From: Candidatus Bathyarchaeota archaeon
GTDB lineage: Archaea > Thermoproteota > Bathyarchaeia > TCS64
Assembly (NCBI GenBank): GCA_013619005.1
Contig: JABXKY010000201.1
Location: forward strand, 1 to 8,082
Length of the DNA: 8,082 nucleotides
Reading direction: 5' to 3'
The position numbers were made by a program, and so were the translations under genes. Shown in pieces: positions 1 through 5,242 of this stretch; within the stretch, counting starts at the first letter, position 1; every line of letters starts with the position of its first letter. Below the pieces are notes generated by a model, which was not told the DNA's origin, searched no databases, and saw only the letters and a program-made list of their open reading frames with translations.

Positions 1-1308
1 CATGCTGAAATGCTGGCCGTCCTCGAACCAGAGCTTCTCGTTGAAATTTGGGTCCGTCTCGGGTGTGTTGGAGAAATGGTACGCGCAGCACTGGTAGCAG
101 CTGATACCGTTGCCGTATCCACGGTAGGCGGGAAGCATGTTGTCAAAGTATGGGGACCCGAATTTGCCCACTGCCTCGTGGACTAGCATCCACAGGTCAT
201 CGTACTCGGACTTGAAGAACTCCGGTGATACATAGTTCTCGTTCTTGGGGAAGTTGAAGGGCTTGCCCCACGCGTCTCCCTCAAGTGAGACCTCTGTGAT
301 GGCCCTGAAGAACATCTGGACCTCGGGCTCATAGTCGCCGTAGGTCTCGGGGCCTACCTGGCCCTGCTTGACGGCGGGGACGTCCCTCCATATCTTGGGG
401 ACGCCCATGGGGAGCTGGATGTTGCTGAAGACCAGCTGTCCACCGCGGGTTACGTATGTCTGGGTCAGCTCGTAGAACATCATTTGTGCGAGCTGCTTGA
501 TCCTCTTGTAGGGGAGCCCACGCAGGTACGGGGCGAGGAACATGGTGTAGTACATGAATCCCTGACCGCCGCTGAAGTTGGTTTGACCTGCCGCAAGCAC
601 CTTGACGCTGTGGAGTATCGCCACCTCCGGCTGTTTCGCCGGGCCCGCAACGCTGCTCCTGAATCCCTGTCCGTCAGGGATCAAACCGTAGTAGAGGAAG
701 TACCTGAGGTCCCAGTCCTGACAGAACGGGCGAGTTCCGAAGTACTCCAGTGTGTGAATATGAATATCCCCGTCCGTGTGAGCCTTCGCCAGCTTGGGGT
801 CCATCAGGAGGAGGTACTGCTCCTTGCTGAGCCTGTCTGCCTTCTTCTTGTGAACTGTCTCTGGGTTGGGCTGAAGGTTGGCGTTCTCTTTGCTCTCGAA
901 GCCGTTTCCCATGTCGATCTGGTACGCGTCGTAGATGGGCACACCTACCCTTGTGAGCAGGTTCCTGTAAATTCCGAACTCGGGGACCTCGTTGCTCCAT
1001 TCAAGGAGAAGGTTGTTGGTAACCTCCCTGACCATTGGACCAGAGACGAACCTGGGCTTGGTCAACCTAAACCTCCTCTCGACCTCGTCAGCAAGCCTCT
1101 CGGCGGTCAACTCGCTTATCGCTGGAATATCAAACATCGTCTCGGCGAGCTGGGTCTCCTTGTTGAGCATAGCAACTATACGGGTCTTGTCCCATGGGAC
1201 CAGGAATCCATCGGTCGTGTGGACCATGGGCATACCCATGTAAACATTGTCTGAGAAGAACTCATCTATCTGCCTCTGGTGCTGAGGCAGGGTCCTGTTC
1301 TTAGCCAA
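1..1308 (-). CDS. nrdD: Anaerobic (class III) ribonucleoside-triphosphate reductase NrdD, 3' end cut by window edge
   Basis: Reduces ribonucleotides to deoxyribonucleotides with a glycyl/thiyl radical under anoxia, in the cytoplasm. I translated this frame by hand: 436 codons are open to the window edge. Residues about 28-118 look like an ATP-cone allosteric domain (TDGFLVPWDKTRI at 32-44). The barrel follows, with DGDIHIHTLEYF at 179-190, RPFCQDWD at 193-200 (Cys196 is a candidate active-site Cys), QTNFSGGQGF at 242-251, and a cysteine cluster ISCYQCC (Cys404, 407, 408). The C-terminal glycyl-radical domain lies beyond the left edge, so its integrity cannot be judged. The start is inferred. 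An in-frame TGA lies just upstream (1326-1324) and the only usual start before ATG codons inside the ATP-cone is TTG at 1308-1306. It is preceded by GGAG at 1322-1319 and overlaps the end of the glutaredoxin-like gene by 8 bases, suggesting translational coupling. Family assignment is very secure; the TTG start is likely. Confidence 0.95.
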   Translation of the reverse strand, partial: MAKNRTLPQHQRQIDEFFSDNVYMGMPMVHTTDGFLVPWDKTRIVAMLNKETQLAETMFDIPAISELTAERLADEVERRFRLTKPRFVSGPMVREVTNNLLLEWSNEVPEFGIYRNLLTRVGVPIYDAYQIDMGNGFESKENANLQPNPETVHKKKADRLSKEQYLLLMDPKLAKAHTDGDIHIHTLEYFGTRPFCQDWDLRYFLYYGLIPDGQGFRSSVAGPAKQPEVAILHSVKVLAAGQTNFSGGQGFMYYTMFLAPYLRGLPYKRIKQLAQMMFYELTQTYVTRGGQLVFSNIQLPMGVPKIWRDVPAVKQGQVGPETYGDYEPEVQMFFRAITEVSLEGDAWGKPFNFPKNENYVSPEFFKSEYDDLWMLVHEAVGKFGSPYFDNMLPAYRGYGNGISCYQCCAYHFSNTPETDPNFNEKLWFEDGQHFSM

Positions 1309-1558
1309 TATTAAGCATCTCCGTCACTCTTCCCTCTATCAGGGTCTCGCCCTCGAACAACTCCTCCGAGGGCTTCACCACCTCTTTCTCCCCCAGAGAC
1401 AAGATAGGTGGATTTCCGAACATATTCATCATAACAAAATCAGTCTGGTTCTCGGTATCGAACCAGTCCGCCTCGAACTCGATCTTTTGTGACTTTAAGT
1501 AATCCTTAAGCTTGTCACATTTCGGGCAATCGGGCAGCGAGTATACGGTAATCTTCAT
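1301..1558 (-). CDS. Glutaredoxin/NrdH-like thiol-disulfide redox protein
   Basis: A small thioredoxin-fold protein of 85 residues. The first strand ITVYSLPDCPKC leads into a CPKC redox motif (Cys11 and Cys14 from the ATG start). NPPIL further on supplies the cis-proline expected beside the active site. Its position immediately before nrdD, with overlapping ends, makes it the probable electron donor for the reductase, in the manner of NrdH redoxins; that role is inferred from context. Start choice: a TTG at 1567 would add three residues, but it overlaps the GAGGT Shine-Dalgarno at 1571-1567. That site sits 8 bases before ATG 1558, so ATG is preferred. First gene of a two-gene (or longer) minus-strand operon expressed from a TATA box at 1638-1630. 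Confidence 0.88.
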   Translation of the reverse strand: MKITVYSLPDCPKCDKLKDYLKSQKIEFEADWFDTENQTDFVMMNMFGNPPILSLGEKEVVKPSEELFEGETLIEGRVTEMLNIG

Positions 1559-1571
1559 TTTACGCAACCTC

Positions 1572-1599
1572 TAGTGTGTCTCGCGGAAAGTGCACACTA
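1572..1599 (-). promoter_or_regulatory. Inverted repeat / possible leader hairpin before the glutaredoxin-like gene
   Basis: TAGTGTG at 1572-1578 and CACACTA at 1593-1599 are perfect 7-base inverted repeats separated by 14 bases. In the predicted minus-strand transcript the stem would end exactly at the Shine-Dalgarno GAGGT (1571-1567). It could act as an RNA hairpin affecting ribosome access or as a DNA operator downstream of the start site. The symmetry is seen directly; the role is inferred. Confidence 0.4.
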
Positions 1600-1607
1600 A
1601 TTCTAGT

Positions 1608-1624
1608 TACACAAAGTACACAAA
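1608..1624. repeat. Tandem direct repeat TACACAAA x2 in the nrdD operon promoter
   Basis: TACACAAA occurs at 1608-1615 and again at 1617-1624, a 9-base period. It lies just downstream of the minus-strand TATA box, where a repressor would obstruct polymerase. The second copy is also the left arm of an imperfect dyad with TTGTATA at 1628-1634. Possible operator; chance occurrence in AT-rich DNA cannot be excluded. Confidence 0.4.
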
Positions 1625-1629
1625 TCGTT

Positions 1630-1638
1630 GTATATATC
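1630..1638 (-). promoter_or_regulatory. TATA box of the glutaredoxin-nrdD operon
   Basis: The minus strand reads GATATATAC. An archaeal TATA box here predicts a transcript start near 1606-1612 and a leader of about 50 bases before ATG 1558. Two copies of TACACAAA (plus strand) lie between the box and the predicted start. An imperfect dyad, TACACAA-ATCG-TTGTATA, overlaps the box itself, so a bound protein could block initiation. This is predicted from sequence only. Confidence 0.5.
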
Positions 1639-1657
1639 GGTGACTATCCGTAGAATA

Positions 1658-1680
1658 ATACCATAAGATCAGTATGGAAT
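1658..1680. repeat. Imperfect inverted repeat in the divergent control region
   Basis: ATACCATA (1658-1665) and TATGGAAT (1673-1680) pair in seven of eight positions, with a perfect CCATA/TATGG core around a 7-base spacer. The motif GAATAATA also appears at 1653-1660 and 1677-1684, a 24-base period that places one copy at each end of the dyad. It may be a regulator site between the two divergent promoters. Confidence 0.3.
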
Positions 1681-1692
1681 AATAATCACGAT

Positions 1693-1713
1693 AACACAAT
1701 GAAACATTGTATT
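1693..1713. promoter_or_regulatory. Dyad ACAATG-AAA-CATTGT, candidate operator
   Basis: A perfect 6-base inverted repeat (1696-1701 and 1705-1710) around AAA. It extends to 9-base arms with one mismatch (1693-1701 and 1705-1713). It lies midway between the promoter of the glutaredoxin-nrdD operon and that of the CARF-like regulator, about 50 bases before the latter's TATA box. The size and symmetry suit a dimeric winged-helix protein. Which protein binds is not visible from sequence. Confidence 0.4.
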
Positions 1714-1762
1714 GTCTCAAATATACAAGAATGTGGTTGATAATGCGAATCGTCTAACGAGA

Positions 1763-1773
1763 TTTTATATATT
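1763..1773 (+). promoter_or_regulatory. TATA box of the CARF-like regulator gene
   Basis: The sequence TTTTATATATT predicts a transcript start around 1793-1797 and a leader of about 30 bases. GGTG at 1814-1817, 7 bases before ATG 1825, is a plausible Shine-Dalgarno site. Together they support ATG 1825 as the start. Confidence 0.5.
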
Positions 1774-1824
1774 CTGCCTGATCTATTTTACTCGAAGTCA
1801 TCTGAGATTGTCCGGTGTACACCC

Positions 1825-2622
1825 ATGACCATAATCATCTGCCTCGTTGGATCCCACTACCGTCGAGCCTTCGACGGCATCAGATACTGGAGCAAGGTAC
1901 ACGGAATAACCAAGCTCTACCTCCTTTACAGCGAGCCAGCGGACGATGAAGAGCCCACCGTCTTCAGCTACATGAGCAAGAAGAATGCCGAGGACCTCAG
2001 TGATAAGTTGGAGATTCTTGATCCAATAATGATCCCATACCAACCCCTCCAACAGAGGAGCGCGTTCAGGACGATTTACCGGATACTGCACAGCGCAAGG
2101 GACAGCGGCGAGGATGTGCTCATCGACATCACAAGCACCACAAATCTGACAATGGGAATCGCCCTCACAACAGCTCTCATGTTCAGAAACGCTAGGGTCT
2201 ACAGTGTCCCTGCCAAGGAGTCAGCGTGGTACGTTACGGGTAAGCCAGGTGAGCCAGCTTTCGAGGATTGGTTCAAACGTAGCAGGATGCAGGAGAGCAA
2301 AGAGCCGACGGAGTTACAGCTACCCGGTTACAGGCTTGAGCCCAGCAGCAAGCACGAGGAGAAGGAATGGGACAGGGAAAAGAAGCTACTGGTACTGCTA
2401 AGGGAGAACGGCGGCGAGGCAGACAGTATCAGCGATATTATCAGGTGGTTCGGACATATGGCCGCCAACAGCACACTGAGGAACAGGTTCAGCAGGATCG
2501 TGTCCCGGCTTGAGATGAAGGGTCTGGTGAACGCCGAGAAGGGAAGCAAGATGAAAGTCATCAGCCTCACAGAGTTCGGCAAGATCTTCGCAGAGGCCCT
2601 CAGTGAGGGCATTGTGAACTAG
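1825..2622 (+). CDS. CARF-like sensor domain fused to a C-terminal winged-helix DNA-binding domain
   Basis: A 265-residue protein. The N-terminal part starts with a hydrophobic strand (TIIICLVGSHYRRA, 2-15). It later has the strand-loop-helix DVLIDITSTTNLTMGIAL (97-114), which matches the layout of the ligand-binding loop of Rossmann-like CARF domains (strand ending in a Ser/Thr-rich loop, then a helix). After a charged linker (about 160-185), residues about 185-262 form a winged helix of MarR-like pattern (EKKLLVLLREN, then RFSRIVSRLEMKGLV). This arrangement matches Csa3-type and HFX_2341-type (DUF6293) archaeal regulators. CARF domains in CRISPR systems bind cyclic oligonucleotides; the ligand here is unknown. 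It is divergent from the glutaredoxin-nrdD operon across a dyad-rich region, which suggests autoregulation and perhaps control of nrdD. No cas gene or CRISPR array is in the window. Domain fold fairly sure, target and ligand unknown. Confidence 0.75.
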   Translation: MTIIICLVGSHYRRAFDGIRYWSKVHGITKLYLLYSEPADDEEPTVFSYMSKKNAEDLSDKLEILDPIMIPYQPLQQRSAFRTIYRILHSARDSGEDVLIDITSTTNLTMGIALTTALMFRNARVYSVPAKESAWYVTGKPGEPAFEDWFKRSRMQESKEPTELQLPGYRLEPSSKHEEKEWDREKKLLVLLRENGGEADSISDIIRWFGHMAANSTLRNRFSRIVSRLEMKGLVNAEKGSKMKVISLTEFGKIFAEALSEGIVN

Positions 2623-2649
2623 CCAAATTTGTTTCGTGTTCACGTTAAT

Positions 2650-2677
2650 CCTCAAGTTTTTTCGAGGGGTTACTTTT
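2650..2677 (+). terminator. Possible T-rich terminator after the CARF-like regulator gene
   Basis: A T6 run (2657-2662) lies between CCTC (2650-2653) and GAGG (2664-2667), followed by TTTT at 2674-2677. Archaeal termination often relies on T-runs alone. A small CGTG-TT-CACG palindrome at 2635-2644 precedes it. Confidence 0.35.
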
Positions 2678-2746
2678 CACAATTCATCTAACTTGAACCA
2701 ATTCTTGCTGTGACATAATACCAGTAATTTCCGCAAGTCTTAGGGT

Positions 2747-2756
2747 CTTATAATTA
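2747..2756 (+). promoter_or_regulatory. TATA box before the mini-ORF and the unknown 261-residue gene
   Basis: CTTATAATTA predicts a transcript start close to 2777, a few bases before the ATG of an 11-codon ORF at 2781 and about 42 bases before the main gene at 2819. Confidence 0.5.
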
Positions 2757-2780
2757 GGATCAAGGTTACCTTTTTTAGAC

Positions 2781-2816
2781 ATGCCTGTTCCCATATCCCT
2801 TGTATTCGAGGTATAA
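2781..2816 (+). CDS. Possible 11-codon leader peptide upstream of the unknown 261-residue gene
   Basis: ATG at 2781 opens a reading frame encoding MPVPISLVFEV and closes with TAA at 2814-2816, two bases before the ATG of the downstream gene (2819). It would be translated from an almost leaderless mRNA starting at the TATA box at 2747. Its last sense codons contain the GAGGT Shine-Dalgarno (2808-2812) of the next gene, so translation of one would affect the other. It has no run of a single amino acid codon, so classical attenuation is not indicated. It may be chance; the positioning is the only evidence. Confidence 0.3.
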   Translation: MPVPISLVFEV

Positions 2817-2818
2817 TT

Positions 2819-3604
2819 ATGAATGTACAGTTGACTCTGACCCCAGCCGAGGGGAAGAGATTAATCGCAAAGGCCATCGCAGGTATGGCAGAGGTCCAGA
2901 ACGCGTACAAGAACGGGATTCTCATCATCGCGACCAGCACCACCACTGCCTATGTGGCGGAGGAGCTAATGGGAAAGGAACTAGAAAAGGGCATGTTCAC
3001 GGCCGGTGTCGTGACTCATGAGGGCTTGGGAATAACCACAGCCGATGGCAGGTATCCCCACTATGCTTTCGAGAAAGGGGAGCTTAAAGAGTGCAGCACG
3101 CCAGAGCTGGTCCCCTTCTTGGCGAAGATGGGGCCAGATGACGTGTTCATCAAGGGCGTCAACGCCATCGACCCTTACGGCGCGGCAGGTGTACTGGTAC
3201 ACGGTCCGGGCGGAGGAACCGTTGGAACTGCGTACGGTTACCTGGTGAGGAATGGTGCGCAGATCATTCTGCCCGCGGGATTGGAGAAACTCGTCCCCGT
3301 GAATTTATCAGAGGTCGTTCCTCTACTGGGAGTCAACGTCATCGATAAGGCCATAGGCTGGCCTTGTGGGATGATGATCATTCAGGGAATGGTTTTCACC
3401 GAGGTCGATGCGTTCAGGCAGCTGTTCGGCGTTGAGGCCATCCCTGTAGCAGGCGGCGGCATTGATGGAGCTGAGGGCAGTAAAATCTTCCTCATCCAGG
3501 GCGACAAAGAGGCAGCTGAGGCGGCTTATGCATGCGTCGTGGGTTTGAAGGGGGAGAAGCCCCTCAAGACCAGTACCATGGCGAAGCCCGCCCACCTAGC
3601 CTAG
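2819..3604 (+). CDS. Conserved-looking protein of unknown function, 261 residues, glycine-rich core
   Basis: I do not recognise a named family with confidence. The protein is soluble, with no signal peptide. The N-terminal helix (LTPAEGKRLIAKAIAGM, about 6-22) is followed by a strand and Thr-rich loop (ILIIATSTTTAYVAEEL, about 34-50). The middle has an apparent active-site region: VFIKGVNAIDPYGAAGVL, then HGPGGGTVGTAYGY (about 128-141) and IILPAGLEKLVPVNL. The C-terminal third carries AIPVAGGGIDGAEG. The strand-loop pattern with many Gly, Thr and Asp residues suggests a small-molecule (sugar phosphate, CoA or nucleotide) binding fold, perhaps like the NagB/RpiA/DeoR-C superfamily. That is an impression, not an assignment. 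Start: GAGGT at 2808-2812 is 6 bases before ATG 2819. Its 3' end overlaps the convergent glycosylase-like gene by 9 bases. Confidence 0.85.
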   Translation: MNVQLTLTPAEGKRLIAKAIAGMAEVQNAYKNGILIIATSTTTAYVAEELMGKELEKGMFTAGVVTHEGLGITTADGRYPHYAFEKGELKECSTPELVPFLAKMGPDDVFIKGVNAIDPYGAAGVLVHGPGGGTVGTAYGYLVRNGAQIILPAGLEKLVPVNLSEVVPLLGVNVIDKAIGWPCGMMIIQGMVFTEVDAFRQLFGVEAIPVAGGGIDGAEGSKIFLIQGDKEAAEAAYACVVGLKGEKPLKTSTMAKPAHLA

Positions 3605-4768
3605 CCACTCTATCACTTCGGCTCCGTGGAAGGCGGCAAAGTCTGCCAGGTTTTTCTCCAATTTTTCCCTGTACTCATCTGTTTCCCTGAACCCTGGCTC
3701 TATCCAGTAGCCCCTTATGATGAGTTTTTTCTCCTTTCTGTCCATCTTGGGCTCGATTCGGGCGACCAGTTGATCACCGTATAGCACGGGTAAGTGGTAG
3801 TAGCCGTAGACTCTTTGGTCCTGGGGCAGGTATATCTCAAGCTTTGACTCGAACCCGAAGAGGTGTTGGACGCGCTCCCTGTTCCACATAAGGTTGTCGA
3901 AATAGATGAGAAGCCTGACATCGTCGAAACCGAAATCGTCGTCGATGATTTGTAGCATTTCGACGTCCTCATCCAGGCAGTAGTGCTTTTTTTTGTCGCC
4001 TTCGACATTGACTTCTTTGAGGCCGTCAAGCCCTTTGAGCCTCTCTTCTATCTGCTTTGTTGTCTGTCCAAGTTTCACGGAGTGATGGTGGTAGTACTTC
4101 CTCACATCAATAGGTTTGATGGCGCCTAGACATTGCAGGGTCTTCCTTATGAAAAACTCTGTGCGCTCATCATCACTCGGAGGCTCCACAGCTACCCACG
4201 AGGGTAGCACGTTCTCAGATAGATCATAGTACCGCTGGAAGCGCACCCTGTCGCTGACCATGAGGATTCCTGCCCCGTACATGTAATCCATGGCGACTTT
4301 CTCTGTTTTTCTGTTCCACCAGCCACCATTCCTTTTTGGTCCCTCAAAGTCCTTTGACGACAATGGCCCTTCATCCTTTATTCTTGCGAGCACTTGGTCA
4401 AGGACCTCCACGTCTTTTCCCGTCCTCTTTACGAACCGTGCCTTCATCTCATCCTGCCTCACCTTCATGGCGTGGAGGTAGAACCTGTAATCATCATAGG
4501 GGACGAAGCAGGCCGCGTGAGCCCAGTACTCGAATAGCTTCCTGTCCTTGTACGCGGATTCGTCCAGGTGGTTCATGTCGTAGGCACCGAGGCGGCTCCA
4601 TAATGTCAGGTAATGCGCCCTCTCGATGACGCTGATGGTGTCGATCTGGAGGCATCCAAGGCGGCTGATGGTATCCACAACAGATTTCTTGCTGTTGGAT
4701 TCGGGGAACTGGTTGATCCCCTGTTTCTCAATCATGAGTCTTCGAGCCGATTCCCTTGATATCTCCAT
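3596..4768 (-). CDS. AlkX/YcaQ-like DNA glycosylase (HTH_42, winged-helix DNA-binding family)
   Basis: A 390-residue protein, close to the 400-residue length usual for YcaQ (AlkX). These enzymes excise alkylated bases and, for E. coli YcaQ, unhook interstrand crosslinks. Diagnostic segments are all present: LGCLQIDTISVIERAHYL (37-54) containing the Gln-Ile-Asp catalytic signature (Q41, D43) that separates AlkX from AlkZ (Gln-x-Gln); EYWAHAA (80-86); the GPLSSKDFEG...WW region (134-151); DLSENVLP (182-189); and a C-terminal block with the HLFGFESKLEIY and YGYYHLPVLYGDQLVARI motifs. Start: ATG 4768 has GGTGGTT just upstream and a TATA-like box about 45 bases away. Divergent from the coiled-coil gene and convergent with the unknown gene. 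Family secure, substrate inferred. Confidence 0.88.
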   Translation of the reverse strand: MEISRESARRLMIEKQGINQFPESNSKKSVVDTISRLGCLQIDTISVIERAHYLTLWSRLGAYDMNHLDESAYKDRKLFEYWAHAACFVPYDDYRFYLHAMKVRQDEMKARFVKRTGKDVEVLDQVLARIKDEGPLSSKDFEGPKRNGGWWNRKTEKVAMDYMYGAGILMVSDRVRFQRYYDLSENVLPSWVAVEPPSDDERTEFFIRKTLQCLGAIKPIDVRKYYHHHSVKLGQTTKQIEERLKGLDGLKEVNVEGDKKKHYCLDEDVEMLQIIDDDFGFDDVRLLIYFDNLMWNRERVQHLFGFESKLEIYLPQDQRVYGYYHLPVLYGDQLVARIEPKMDRKEKKLIIRGYWIEPGFRETDEYREKLEKNLADFAAFHGAEVIEWLG

Positions 4769-4810
4769 GCAACCACCGAATACCTCTAAGTGACGTGAAC
4801 TCGTTTTAGG

Positions 4811-4817
4811 TTTTATC
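4811..4817 (-). promoter_or_regulatory. TATA-like box of the glycosylase-like gene
   Basis: The minus strand reads GATAAAA. It predicts a start near 4786 and a leader of about 17 bases carrying GAGGT (4786-4782 region) and GGTGGTT (4777-4771) as possible ribosome sites. A short AAAAA-CGG-TTTTT dyad (4822-4834) lies between this box and the opposing promoter. Confidence 0.35.
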
Positions 4818-4841
4818 AGTTAAAAACGGTTTTTCGATTCC

Positions 4842-4847
4842 TTTATT
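4842..4847 (+). promoter_or_regulatory. TATA-like box of the coiled-coil gene (leaderless)
   Basis: TTTATT begins 30 bases before ATG 4872 and no Shine-Dalgarno is present, as expected for an mRNA beginning at or next to the start codon. Confidence 0.4.
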
Positions 4848-4871
4848 GACCCCTGTCTGCTTTGCTTTCAT

Positions 4872-5204
4872 ATGAGCAGTGAGATAGAGCAATTTATGTT
4901 CAAACTAGTGCAGTTGAGGAGTGACTTGGAGTCTTCCTGGGAGAAGATGGGAGAGGCATCCGCCATGGCCTTTGAGCTTGATGGAGAGTTCAGGCAGGAG
5001 ATAAGCACGGACCTGGACGGGCTTCAAGGTCAACTCAGGAAACTGGCTGATAACCTGGATTCAGTCCTGGAGGAGGCGAGGACACTAAGGGATGACTCTG
5101 AACTGATGGAGGAATCAATGAGAAAAGTCCCTGACGATGAGGAGAACTACAAGGTCGATGCCGAGCATATTCAGGAAGAGATGCGCGAGGACAAGGAGTC
5201 ATAA
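4872..5204 (+). CDS. Small acidic coiled-coil protein of unknown function
   Basis: 110 residues, very rich in Glu and Asp, with no Cys, no membrane segment and no signal peptide. Residues about 5-35 and 45-90 show heptad-like spacing of Leu, Met and Phe (for example LDGLQGQLRKLADNLDSVLE), predicting one or two long helices that could form a coiled coil or helical hairpin. The C-terminal 25 residues are highly charged and probably disordered. It starts on ATG 4872 without a Shine-Dalgarno site and ends 38 bases before cbf5, on the same strand. It might be co-transcribed with cbf5, although a TATA-like box in the gap suggests cbf5 can be expressed separately. No function can be assigned. Confidence 0.75.
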   Translation: MSSEIEQFMFKLVQLRSDLESSWEKMGEASAMAFELDGEFRQEISTDLDGLQGQLRKLADNLDSVLEEARTLRDDSELMEESMRKVPDDEENYKVDAEHIQEEMREDKES

Positions 5205-5211
5205 CATACCC

Positions 5212-5218
5212 CTTAATA
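5212..5218 (+). promoter_or_regulatory. TATA-like box of cbf5
   Basis: CTTAATA lies 31 bases before ATG 5243, the spacing expected for a near-leaderless mRNA. A GGTG at 5229-5232 is an alternative ribosome site if transcription starts upstream. Confidence 0.4.
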
Positions 5219-5242
5219 GAACCGCCGTGGTGAAAGTAATTC

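Noticed and set aside
484..1254. Plus-strand open frame of 256 codons
   Set aside because: It is antisense to nrdD, whose minus-strand translation matches the class III reductase family throughout. The plus-strand product resembles no family I know.
1590..1640. NrdR-box-like sequence upstream of nrdD
   Set aside because: The dyads here do not fit the 16-base NrdR consensus well, and NrdR is uncommon in archaea. I kept them only as generic operator candidates.
1825..2622. CRISPR-associated Csa3 locus
   Set aside because: The domain layout resembles Csa3, but there is no repeat array or other cas gene in the window, so a CRISPR role is not supported.
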